This document shows, piece by piece, positions 1 to 7,164 of a stretch of 20,025 bases of DNA. This DNA is from an uncultured Armatimonadota bacterium (GTDB taxonomy: Bacteria > Armatimonadota > Armatimonadia > Armatimonadales > Armatimonadaceae). How positions within the stretch are numbered: position 1 is the first letter of the stretch; each line of letters opens with the position of its first letter. The notes below the pieces were generated by a model, which was given only the letters and a program-made list of their open reading frames with translations, was not told where the DNA came from and made no database searches. Both the position numbers and the translations under genes were made by a program. The stretch spans positions 1 through 20,025 of the forward strand of contig CAIRTT010000540.1 of the NCBI GenBank assembly GCA_903881535.1, written 5' to 3'.

Positions 1-973
1 GCCGTTTGAATAACAGTGATGCCGTAGATGCATCCTTGGATGCCTGTACAGCGCGAGCAAGTGAATACAGCGCCGCAGGGAATTGCGGAGCCATGGTTAC
101 GGCCTGTTGGAGCACACGGACGGCAGCTGCGAACTTTCCAGCTCGCAGATAGCACTCGCCCAAAAAGTAATATGGAAGGAACTGCTCCTGAGGCTCAAGG
201 AAGTTGGTCTTTTGAGTGATGTCCTCAAGGTCGGTTGTTGTCTTCTGGATGTCATCTACAGGCGTAGCAAGGTTTAGCGCCGCCCCCGCAAGGTATAAAC
301 GAGCGCGTACAGCGTGCCCTTGAGCAATGCCCGCATCCCCTTTTGCAACTATCGGAAGACAAACATCCCGCAGCTCACGGTAGCGCTGCTGCGGTACAAG
401 CGTCATCGCAAGGAGTAGGCGGATCTCTGCACGGTCATCGAGCTTGATCGCCGCTTTGAGTGCATCCGATGCCTCATTCACACGCCGGAGCAGCATGAAG
501 GCATCTGCACGAACGCGGAGAATGTCCGCATTTTTGCCGGATGCTTTGATTAGCTCATCGGCGAGGCTAAGCGCACCACTTGGGTCGCCGAGCTCTGCGA
601 GGCGCCGGGCTTTTGCCGTCCGCAGCTTTGTTGAATCAGGAAGGACTTGGAAATACTTGTCGAGCTGCGCCATCGCCTCACTGGGATCGATAAGCGCATC
701 CACGTAGGCGAACCAAATGGCTTCGTCTTCCGAAGGTGCATCCGCAGCAGCTTTGAGCATCTCAATACCGCGGGCATCTTTGTTCGCGACAAGCATCTGG
801 CCAAGACGTACTTTGGCGGAAATGTCATCCGGATGCGAAGGGACATATTGATCCAAATCTGACATCGATGCGTTCAGTAACCAAGTTCGATGCTTCGCTC
901 CGTTCCAATGATTGATTCCAACGCCACCAAGGAGACACGCGGCCACAATTCCGCCAATCAATGCGCGGTTCAC
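1..973 (-). CDS. Membrane-anchored TPR-repeat protein (3' end outside window)
   Basis: The reading frame is open from a GTG at 973 to the left edge, giving at least 324 residues with no stop. The N-terminus (MNRALIGGIVAACLLGGVG) is one hydrophobic segment, either a membrane anchor or an uncleaved signal. The rest is helical, with tetratricopeptide-like units such as HPDDISAKVRLGQMLVANKD (about residues 47-66), an LRVRADAFMLLRRVNEASDA unit near 155 and a YYFLGECYLRAGKFAAAVRV unit near 265. Its GTG overlaps the stop of the upstream ASPIC/UnbV gene by 4 nt (GTGA), so the two are translationally coupled. TPR proteins are scaffolds; the partners here are unknown. Pairing of a TPR protein with an ASPIC/UnbV protein is something I recall from other environmental phyla. 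The TPR call is secure as a fold, not as a function. Confidence 0.85.
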   Translation of the reverse strand, partial: MNRALIGGIVAACLLGGVGINHWNGAKHRTWLLNASMSDLDQYVPSHPDDISAKVRLGQMLVANKDARGIEMLKAAADAPSEDEAIWFAYVDALIDPSEAMAQLDKYFQVLPDSTKLRTAKARRLAELGDPSGALSLADELIKASGKNADILRVRADAFMLLRRVNEASDALKAAIKLDDRAEIRLLLAMTLVPQQRYRELRDVCLPIVAKGDAGIAQGHAVRARLYLAGAALNLATPVDDIQKTTTDLEDITQKTNFLEPQEQFLPYYFLGECYLRAGKFAAAVRVLQQAVTMAPQFPAALYSLARAVQASKDASTASLLFKR

Positions 974-2643
974 TTGGCTTCCTCCACGGTGATGTAGCGG
1001 TCGATGGCATCGACTTTGACAATTTGCTTGGTTCCGCTTGGCCAGTGGATTGTCAGCTCGGTGACGGCTGTTGATGCACCAAGTCCGAAGTGAATGCGTG
1101 GGTCACTCGATGACAAATAACTGCCATCTGCGTGATGGTGGCGCGTAAGCGTTTTCTCGCCGGATTTGAGCACCACGAGTGCGCCGTAGGCATCCCGGCC
1201 ACTCTTGTGTCCGAACAGCTTGACGCCAAGCCAGTGGCCGCGTCCCTTCGAGGTGTTGTGAAGGAGGACAGGCGCTCCCGCGCTGTCGACAGCAAGGGCA
1301 TCGATTCCACCATCGTTGTCAAAATCCCCCGTTGCCAGCCCGCGGCCGACAATCGGCTTGTCGAGCGCAGCGCCTCGGATTCGTGTAAGCCTTGTTCCCT
1401 CTACATTTCGCAGCAGAGCCATTGGCTGACGATACACCTCACCACTACCCGTCTGGGCAATATTGTCGGCTGTATGGCCGTTTGTGACGAGGATGTCCAA
1501 CCAGCCATCGTTGTCGATGTCCAGCCACTTCACGCCAAATGCGACATCCGGGTTTAGCTCAGCCGCGACGCCCAGCTGCGCCGCGAAGTCTGTAAAAAAG
1601 CCGCTCTTATCAGCAATATAAACAGGCTTCGTCTCGGTGGAAAATGTCATCATCGCAATATCAAGGAGACCATCATTGTTGACATCCCCCCAGTCAAGCC
1701 CCATCCCAGCATGCGGCACGCCAACGCTTGAGTACGCAATTCCCGCTTGCTGCCCCGTGGCTTTGAAGGAGCTACCGTTATGCCGGAAGAGCTCGCCGGG
1801 AACTTCATCATTTGCGATGCCAAGCGATTGTCGTCCCGGGGTTCCGCCAAGCGGTGCGAATGCCGCACCCAGCGTCTTGCCTTGCGGAAGGGTTGTATTC
1901 CACTTGGATGTGATATCCGTGAAGCGACCATTCCCAAGATTCTTGTAGAGGCGTCCACTGATGCCATCGTAGGCGCCGGGAGGACAGCTCGTCAGCGCCG
2001 CGCCCCGCTGGCAAGCCTGGATGCTGGTGGCATCAAACTTAATGTAGTTACCGACATAGAGGTCCGGTAAGCCATCCGAGTCGATATCAGCAAAGGTAAC
2101 CGCCGTACCGAAGGGTTGCACAGGAATGCCAGCTTGCGCGGAGACATTTACAAATCGCTTTCCACCTTCATTTCGAAGGAGGTGCCCGGTTTTGTAACCC
2201 GACAAGTAGATGTCTGGGTAGCCATCATTATCAATGTCAGCGACACCGCAGCCGAGATGTTTGCCTGTTATTGTGCCAAGCCCGACGGCTTCACTGATGT
2301 CTTTAAAGGCACCACGGCCATGCCCGGTGTAGAGCGAAGTCTTGTCACCGACGAGCAGAATATCGAGGTTGCCATCCTGGTTGAAGTCGAGAAACGCCGC
2401 GCCATTGCCTATCGTTTCGAGGATGGTGAGCGGTGACTTTCCTTTTGGCTGCTCCCAGACATAGGAAAGCCCCGCAGCTGTCGTTACATCGTCAAAGATG
2501 TTCTGACTTGACTGCGGGGCCGATGTGGTTTTGTTCGAACACCCTGTCAGGAGTGCCGACAAAAGAAGCGCGATGACCATAAACGGTCCCGCCTCACAAC
2601 TTCTCAACATTTTCTTAACATTGCAGATGTGAGGCGTGACCAT
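970..2643 (-). CDS. FG-GAP/VCBS repeat lipoprotein with C-terminal ASPIC/UnbV domain (CRTAC1-like)
   Basis: With the ATG at 2643 the protein has 557 residues. This start lies 4 nt after the stop of the upstream gene and has a GAGGA Shine-Dalgarno about 9 nt upstream; an in-frame ATG at 2610 is the alternative. The hydrophobic stretch ending in LLTGC (Cys about 35) is a lipobox, so the protein should be a lipoprotein on the outer face of the inner membrane or at the cell surface. At least six calcium-binding loops of the DxDxDG type are visible (DFNQDGNLD, DIDNDGYPD, DIDSDGLPD, DVNNDGLLD, DIDNDGWLD, DFDNDGGID), as in integrin-like beta-propellers. The last 85 or so residues (GHWLGVKLFG, SYLSSSDPRIHFGLG, LTIHWPSGTKQ) are a clear ASPIC/UnbV domain. 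The ligand is unknown. It is coupled to the phosphoesterase upstream and the TPR protein downstream. Confidence 0.92.
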   Translation of the reverse strand: MVTPHICNVKKMLRSCEAGPFMVIALLLSALLTGCSNKTTSAPQSSQNIFDDVTTAAGLSYVWEQPKGKSPLTILETIGNGAAFLDFNQDGNLDILLVGDKTSLYTGHGRGAFKDISEAVGLGTITGKHLGCGVADIDNDGYPDIYLSGYKTGHLLRNEGGKRFVNVSAQAGIPVQPFGTAVTFADIDSDGLPDLYVGNYIKFDATSIQACQRGAALTSCPPGAYDGISGRLYKNLGNGRFTDITSKWNTTLPQGKTLGAAFAPLGGTPGRQSLGIANDEVPGELFRHNGSSFKATGQQAGIAYSSVGVPHAGMGLDWGDVNNDGLLDIAMMTFSTETKPVYIADKSGFFTDFAAQLGVAAELNPDVAFGVKWLDIDNDGWLDILVTNGHTADNIAQTGSGEVYRQPMALLRNVEGTRLTRIRGAALDKPIVGRGLATGDFDNDGGIDALAVDSAGAPVLLHNTSKGRGHWLGVKLFGHKSGRDAYGALVVLKSGEKTLTRHHHADGSYLSSSDPRIHFGLGASTAVTELTIHWPSGTKQIVKVDAIDRYITVEEAK

Positions 2644-2647
2644 AGGA

Positions 2648-5455
2648 TTAGTCCTCGTCCTGCTGTTGGCGCTGAGGCTTTGCACTTTCCTCACGCATTT
2701 TCTCAATCCACTTCGGGTCATCCATACGCATAGCAGGACGCTCACCACGCCGCTTCTTGAACTCAGGGTCATCTGGATCCATGGTGTCTTCAGGCTTGAA
2801 CACCCTTGGATCACTCGCAACATGCTTGTACGGCGCAAAGTTTGGCTTATCCGTAAACATGTCGCTGAGGTCGGTTGTCACCGCATCGAAGAGGTTGTTT
2901 GGTCCAAGGCCAAAGATCCGATAGATGGTCTTGTGGATGCTCATGATGCTTGTATGGTCATGGCTGACGTAACCAGGCTTGATCCATGGGCCAAGGCCAA
3001 GCACGAAGGAGCGCTGACGATCGACATGGTCGCCATCCCCACCCGAGTCATCCTGTGTTACGAACACGACCATCTTCTTCCACTCAGGCTGCTTGGAGAG
3101 GAACTCCATGATGCGACCAAGGGCGAGGTCGTTGTCTGCCATATAGCTGGATGTATATGGATACCCACGGCTCGCATTGGCTCCCGCACCGTGGTCGTTA
3201 CAGATTGCGATGTTCAGGAAGCGTGGCAGAGCACCCTTATGGGTCTTGCGGTACTTCGTCACATCATCCATGAACCAGTCTGCACGGGCGATGTCTGGGA
3301 TGTTGTTGTTGTATGCAGGGAATTCAAAACAGGTGTTGTCGAAGAGAATCTTCGGCATAGGGAAGTTGACCAGCATATTGGCACCCGACTTGGAGTCAGG
3401 AGCACCTTCATCGTTATGTGGAAGTTCATAGCCTTCGCCGTAGTTACGGAACGAAATATTTCCACGCCCGAGGTGCTCCCAGAGCGAGCCATTTTCGAGG
3501 TAATCCTCTGGAATCTGCGAACCATTGGAGCCAAAGGATGTCATTCGAGCACGTGCCGATTCGCTCAGTGAGAAGCCCCATCCGGCATAATAAACACGTG
3601 TTGTCCAGATGCTTGGGTAGACGCCTACCAGCCAGCGGTGTCCATCCCCGGATGCCTCAGGCTCCATGTAGAAGTTATCGCTGACGGCAAACTGGCGTGC
3701 TAGCTTGAGGTGATTTGGCATGATCGGAAGCCGCTCAGCCTTACCCTTCTCACGAATCCAGCCTTTGTCGCCAAACTCTGCGTAATCCGGATCGCCATCT
3801 GCGCCTTCGAGCGTGCCGAAGATGCCATCAAAGGTGTGATTTTCCTTGGTAATGAAAACGACGTACTGGACATCCTTTGGAATCTCAGGGCGCTTTGCAG
3901 CAACCGGGAGCAAGCCATTGTAGTCGAGGACTTTTTGGGTCAGGCTCGCGAGGTCAGCATCCTTTGGTGTGGAAATGACATCCACCATTCCAGGAATATC
4001 GCCGAGGCCGAAGCGCTCATCAGTTTTTGGGCGCAGACTTTTATAGCCGCGTGGTCCGCGTCCGATACCCTTTTGGGTTGCAATAAAGAGCTTTTCATCG
4101 AATGGTCCAAGGGCCAGCTGTGTTGGATACCAGCCGGTCGGGATGTGTCCAAGGACGGTTCCCTTTATAGGGTCGATGACCGCAACAGCATTGATTCCCG
4201 CTTCGGCGACGTAGAGACGTGTGCCTTTACGATTCATCACCATCCCGGTTGGGATGATTCCACGCAGGCGGGAGAGCTCTTTTGTCGGAGTTAGCTTAAT
4301 GGTCTTATTGAGCTTGAGCGTACGCACATCGAATGCCTGAACGGTGTCATTGTTAGCATTCGAGACCCAGATATTGTTGCCGTGGATGTAAAGCGCATTG
4401 GGTGCGGATCCGCCAACCGACTTGCCATTATCGGCAGGCGCGTGGATCAGGATACCGGTCTTGGCTTTTCCCGTAACCGTCGGGCTATCTGGCTTACGAA
4501 CATCATAGGACCAGAGGCTTTGCGCATCCGGGACGCGCGGCGAGCCAAGGCCTGGGACGAAGCGGCCTTCTACTTGAACGCCGGTTTCGGCTTCTTTGGA
4601 TGGGAAACCAAATGGTGGAACACGCAGTCCGCGCTTGCTAAAGCCGCTGCCTTCCGCTGGAGGCGGAACGAGGGAGTAGTCAAAGATTCCGATGTTCGCA
4701 ACGAAGAGACGGCTGCCATCGGCGTTGAGTGCGAGGGCGTACGGTTGACGTCCTGCTGCGACATCGGCGATGACCTTCTTTTCCGTGAGGTCAAACACGA
4801 TCACGCGCTGGCGTGCGACATCGAGGGCAAACACGGTGTGGCCATCCGGCGCGAGAACAAGGTCCTGAATGTACGTTTCTTTGTCGGCTGGAATCGTAAA
4901 GAGCGGTTCTTGATCAACATTCATCACCTTACGGTCGGTTGTTGCCGGGGCGCTTGGTAGGGACCAGCTGGTTGCATCGTAGATGGAGATTCCGTGGCCT
5001 GCATCGCCGTTCGAGACGATGTACTGTGCGCCGCCGTGGGTGAATGCGCCGGCGAAGCCCATGTTTTTCTGGGTGATGGCGCGTGGGATGCCACCGGGTG
5101 TGTTCCGCTGCCAAATGGTCATGCCGCCATCGTAGTTTCCGACAAGCGTCTTGCCATCCGGGCTGAGGGACAAATCGAAGAGGTCGCTACCTGCGGTGTA
5201 GAGGCGCTCGCCGGTTGGATTAAGCAGACGGCCATTTGGAAGCACGCCAACATCGCCGGCTACAACCTTTGCTTGGCGCGTGCCTGCAGGATTACCGTAG
5301 CGGGTGAAGTCGACAGTAGGTGTAGTTGCCTTGACGGTAGCTTTGGCTTTGGCCACGATGGGCTTTGCGGGTGGCGCAGCCGATGCTGGGGCAAGGAATG
5401 CCAATGCAACAAACGGAATCATCGGTGCGAATCGCAGGTTACGATGGGTCTTCAT
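2648..5455 (-). CDS. Exported YVTN beta-propeller / phosphoesterase fusion protein
   Basis: The protein has 935 residues. Residues 1-27 are a typical Sec signal peptide ending PASAA. Residues about 60-470 form a YncE/YVTN-like beta-propeller with repeated units such as LFDLSLSPDGKTLVGNYDG, PYALALNADGSRLFVANIG and GTRLYVAEAGINAVAVID. From about 525 to 880 it is a phosphoesterase of the phospholipase C/acid phosphatase superfamily (PF04185, alkaline-phosphatase fold): VVFITKENHTFDGIFG carries the nucleophile/metal region, and later come TQDDSGGDGDHVD and HDHTSIMSIHKTIYRIFGL. The tail is charged and Gln/Asp-rich. The domain order matches the family often named 'bifunctional YncE family protein/alkaline phosphatase family protein'. 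The natural substrate is unknown; export points to an extracellular phosphate ester. An AGGA lies about 7 nt before the ATG. It is the first gene of the tight trio that continues with the ASPIC/UnbV and TPR genes. Confidence 0.92.
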   Translation of the reverse strand: MKTHRNLRFAPMIPFVALAFLAPASAAPPAKPIVAKAKATVKATTPTVDFTRYGNPAGTRQAKVVAGDVGVLPNGRLLNPTGERLYTAGSDLFDLSLSPDGKTLVGNYDGGMTIWQRNTPGGIPRAITQKNMGFAGAFTHGGAQYIVSNGDAGHGISIYDATSWSLPSAPATTDRKVMNVDQEPLFTIPADKETYIQDLVLAPDGHTVFALDVARQRVIVFDLTEKKVIADVAAGRQPYALALNADGSRLFVANIGIFDYSLVPPPAEGSGFSKRGLRVPPFGFPSKEAETGVQVEGRFVPGLGSPRVPDAQSLWSYDVRKPDSPTVTGKAKTGILIHAPADNGKSVGGSAPNALYIHGNNIWVSNANNDTVQAFDVRTLKLNKTIKLTPTKELSRLRGIIPTGMVMNRKGTRLYVAEAGINAVAVIDPIKGTVLGHIPTGWYPTQLALGPFDEKLFIATQKGIGRGPRGYKSLRPKTDERFGLGDIPGMVDVISTPKDADLASLTQKVLDYNGLLPVAAKRPEIPKDVQYVVFITKENHTFDGIFGTLEGADGDPDYAEFGDKGWIREKGKAERLPIMPNHLKLARQFAVSDNFYMEPEASGDGHRWLVGVYPSIWTTRVYYAGWGFSLSESARARMTSFGSNGSQIPEDYLENGSLWEHLGRGNISFRNYGEGYELPHNDEGAPDSKSGANMLVNFPMPKILFDNTCFEFPAYNNNIPDIARADWFMDDVTKYRKTHKGALPRFLNIAICNDHGAGANASRGYPYTSSYMADNDLALGRIMEFLSKQPEWKKMVVFVTQDDSGGDGDHVDRQRSFVLGLGPWIKPGYVSHDHTSIMSIHKTIYRIFGLGPNNLFDAVTTDLSDMFTDKPNFAPYKHVASDPRVFKPEDTMDPDDPEFKKRRGERPAMRMDDPKWIEKMREESAKPQRQQQDED

Positions 5456-5471
5456 CCAGAAATCCTAACTC

Positions 5472-5702
5472 TCACGCTCTATAAAAACGAGCGCCGGGGG
5501 CAATATGCTCCCGGCGTTCAACATCTTTTTTGCCCGGAAGGCGACGAAACTCATCGCCGGACTTCTGACCACGCTGTGCTTTAATTTCAGGGGTGTCATT
5601 CTTGCCAGGTGCAACAGTCTTTTCTCCACAGCCAGCGACAAGAGGTGCAACTGCCATCAATGCCATCAGACCGCGCATTCCAATCAAAAGGGATTTCTTC
5701 AT
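5472..5702 (-). CDS. Small lipoprotein, function unknown
   Basis: I place the start at the ATG at 5702 (MKKSLLIGMRGLMALMAVAP), because GGAG lies about 8 nt upstream; the longer in-frame extension to 5747 runs through a terminator hairpin and is unlikely. The 76-residue product has a basic n-region, a hydrophobic core and the lipobox LVAGC, so a diacylglyceryl lipoprotein of about 50 mature residues is expected. The mature part is short, charged and has no domain I recognise (KNDTPEIKAQRGQKSGDEF). It lies between the prepilin gene and the phosphoesterase gene, with only 16 nt to the latter. Its last codons form a terminator-like hairpin plus a U-tract, with the stop codon beyond the tract, which is odd. 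Confidence 0.7.
   Translation of the reverse strand: MKKSLLIGMRGLMALMAVAPLVAGCGEKTVAPGKNDTPEIKAQRGQKSGDEFRRLPGKKDVERREHIAPGARFYRA
5483..5516 (-). terminator. Intrinsic terminator-like hairpin inside the lipoprotein ORF
   Basis: On the minus strand the arms CGCCGGG (5516-5510) and CCCGGCG (5498-5492) pair perfectly. An A.C mismatch and two more GC pairs follow inside, closing a 5-nt ATATT loop. CTCG then leads to a five-T run at 5487-5483. The whole element lies in sense codons of the lipoprotein gene, ending before its TGA at 5474-5472. Confidence 0.65.
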
Positions 5703-5721
5703 TGTGTTTCTCCAATAAATC

Positions 5722-5762
5722 AAGACCGGCCTGTTCTTCGTTTCCAAAGAGCAGACCGGTCT
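5722..5762 (-). terminator. Rho-independent terminator after the prepilin gene
   Basis: On the minus strand the arm at 5762-5747 (AGACCGGTCTGCTCTT) pairs with 5738-5723 (AAGAACAGGCCGGTCT) over 16 positions, with one G.U wobble and one C.A mismatch, around the 8-nt loop TGGAAACG. It begins 9 nt after the prepilin stop codon and is followed by the T-rich TGATTTATT. It should end the prepilin transcript, or partly attenuate read-through into the lipoprotein gene, whose Shine-Dalgarno lies just downstream. Confidence 0.8.
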
Positions 5763-5771
5763 ATTTTCCGA

Positions 5772-6659
5772 TTAGTTGCTAAAGAAGCAGTTGGAAGTAC
5801 CGGTGGTACCACAACCTGGGTAGTTAGCTGTAATCCATGCTGGGATATCGCCACATGCGATTCCCGATGGGATGTTCATTCCATCACCGGAGTCAGGGTT
5901 GGTGTTGATGATACCGGACGGATCTGCACAGTATGCAGTACGTGCCAAGTTTACATCGCCGACCATAACGAACTTGTTATTGAATGCACCGGACATATAG
6001 CCGGCCTTCATCTTGACTGCCTTAGCATGGCCATCGACAAAAGCAAAGTTCAACATGCCGCCACTGTGGCGAAGACTCGCAACGGATGTACCGCCCCAGG
6101 TGTCGGCCAAGAAGCCGATACCAACGGTCATACGTGGGGTGTCATAGGTGTCACCGAATGCAAAGGTGCCTGCTGGTTCGGTGATGGATGCCAATGACAT
6201 ACCAGGCAAGTGGGAGCGGGTCTGCTCTGGGTTTGGTTGCTGGCGCTGAAGAAGACCGCCACCACGCCAACCGATTGGTCCCCAGTTGTAGCCATAACCG
6301 ATGTACTTACGAAGTTGGAAAGGACCGGAGGAAACGCCGTTTGTGCCGGATCCCTGGGTGTAGCGTCCGCCGTCGTTACGGTCTGGGCAGTACAAGAAGT
6401 CAATGTTCTTGAAGTAAGGCATGAGCTCTGTCCACCACTCCCAGCCGCCACCGCGGCCAGATGGGGTTTGCTCATCGTAGTCCTGAACATACATCGCAAA
6501 GCCAAGACCAATTTGCTTGACGTTGGAGAGGCAGGAGATTGCCCGAGCCTTAGCACGTGCCTGTGCAAACACAGGGAACAAGATTGCAGCGAGGATTGCG
6601 ATGATTGCGATAACCACCAGAAGCTCGATCAGCGTGAAACCGTTTTGATTGCGACGCAT
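5772..6659 (-). CDS. Type II secretion/type IV pilin-like prepilin (DUF1559-like)
   Basis: The start is the ATG at 6659 (MRRNQNG), chosen because AAGGTGG lies about 6 nt upstream; it gives 295 residues. A basic leader is followed by the prepilin peptidase site G|FTLIE and one long hydrophobic helix. The segment CLSNVKQIGLGFAMYVQDYD and the downstream FLYCPDR are typical of the DUF1559-like pseudopilins that are abundant in Armatimonadota and Planctomycetes. Near residue 230 is RHSGGMLNFAFVDGH, the H-X-DG C-terminal motif, here with ten residues between H and DG instead of the usual nine. The Cys-containing C-terminal tail may form disulfides outside the cell. A long leader carrying a hairpin lies upstream and a strong terminator downstream, so it is probably largely monocistronic. 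The exact surface structure it forms is unknown. Confidence 0.93.
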   Translation of the reverse strand: MRRNQNGFTLIELLVVIAIIAILAAILFPVFAQARAKARAISCLSNVKQIGLGFAMYVQDYDEQTPSGRGGGWEWWTELMPYFKNIDFLYCPDRNDGGRYTQGSGTNGVSSGPFQLRKYIGYGYNWGPIGWRGGGLLQRQQPNPEQTRSHLPGMSLASITEPAGTFAFGDTYDTPRMTVGIGFLADTWGGTSVASLRHSGGMLNFAFVDGHAKAVKMKAGYMSGAFNNKFVMVGDVNLARTAYCADPSGIINTNPDSGDGMNIPSGIACGDIPAWITANYPGCGTTGTSNCFFSN

Positions 6660-6674
6660 TGAAACCACCTTCAC

Positions 6675-6699
6675 CCGTGCATCTTTGATTTCTGCACGG
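6675..6699 (-). promoter_or_regulatory. Leader hairpin just upstream of the prepilin ribosome-binding site
   Basis: CCGTGCA at 6675-6681 and TGCACGG at 6693-6699 are perfect inverted repeats with an 11-nt loop. In the minus-strand transcript the hairpin ends about three bases before the AAGGTGG Shine-Dalgarno of the prepilin gene. It could protect the 5' end or tune translation. This is a structural observation only. Confidence 0.35.
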
Positions 6700-6814
6700 A
6701 ATTTATGAAATACATTTGCCGCCTCATACACCCAACCAACTCCAAAGGAACAATGTGGGCAATAATCAGCGAACCCAGCATACCGACTTGAAACTCAACG
6801 CAGTGTGAAGAATC

Positions 6815-6843
6815 TCTTAACATTTCAGTTAAGACGGTGTCAA
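6815..6843 (-). promoter_or_regulatory. Possible promoter with overlapping operator upstream of the prepilin gene
   Basis: On the minus strand a perfect -35 box TTGACA (6843-6838) is followed after 17 nt by TTAAGA (6820-6815), a weak -10 box. The spacer and -10 contain the perfect inverted repeat CTTAAC-N6-GTTAAG (6816-6833), a possible repressor site. Transcription from here would give a leader of about 150 nt before the prepilin ATG. Confidence 0.35.
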
Positions 6844-6869
6844 TTTCCTTCACCCACCTGTCGTTTTTT

Positions 6870-7058
6870 TTACAGATTGTGAATTTTCAGTACAATTGCT
6901 GGTAGTTGCCGGGAGACTATCAAAACCATACCTTCAAATAGCGACTCATCGTGTATATACAGTGAATACATGATCCGACCGGTACTGATGACTTTGACGC
7001 GGTAGCGGTTACGCTGGATGTACCAAGCCTGAGTGAAACTTCGAAGACTTTCAGTCAT
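6870..7058 (-). CDS. Doubtful small ORF, 62 residues, unknown function
   Basis: An ATG-initiated frame on the minus strand encodes MTESLRSFTQAWYIQRNRYR and then a mixed hydrophobic/basic sequence ending LPAIVLKIHNL. The N-terminal half has C/G-rich third codon positions like neighbouring genes; the C-terminal half does not. There is no good Shine-Dalgarno (only GGTG near the ATG). A TATAGAAT box lies at 7118-7111 upstream, but without a well-placed -35. I recognise no domain. It could equally be a chance open frame in the leader region of the prepilin gene. Confidence 0.25.
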   Translation of the reverse strand: MTESLRSFTQAWYIQRNRYRVKVISTGRIMYSLYIHDESLFEGMVLIVSRQLPAIVLKIHNL

Positions 7059-7164
7059 GCCACACCGGTCATTCGTACATTCGTAACGGCAAGCCGCCCA
7101 CTGATGCGTTATTCTATAGGGCTGGTTGTAAGCGTCAAGTTGTCAACCATCCAAGGAGTCGCAA

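Larger units (their letters stand above)
6660..7164. other. Divergent intergenic region between the prepilin gene and purA
   Basis: This 505-base stretch separates the minus-strand prepilin group from the plus-strand purA operon. It holds the leader hairpin, the candidate promoter and the doubtful ORF listed separately, an A8 run on the minus strand (6864-6871), and a perfect tandem duplication of CATTCGTA at 7070-7085. Another short minus-strand frame (GTG at 6853 to 6671, 60 codons) shows no coding signs. I find no convincing sigma-70 promoter for purA; TATTCT at 7110 is the only -10-like match and has no -35. Confidence 0.5.

Noticed and set aside
1..10. GCCGTTTGAA at the left edge, close to the Neisseria DNA uptake sequence
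   Set aside because: One base differs from GCCGTCTGAA, it is a single copy inside a coding frame, and the organism is not related to Neisseria.
2636..3571. Long plus-strand open frame (311 codons) opposite the phosphoesterase gene
   Set aside because: It lies wholly antisense to a gene with clear domains, has no homologous motif, and similar antisense frames occur opposite most genes here because of codon bias.
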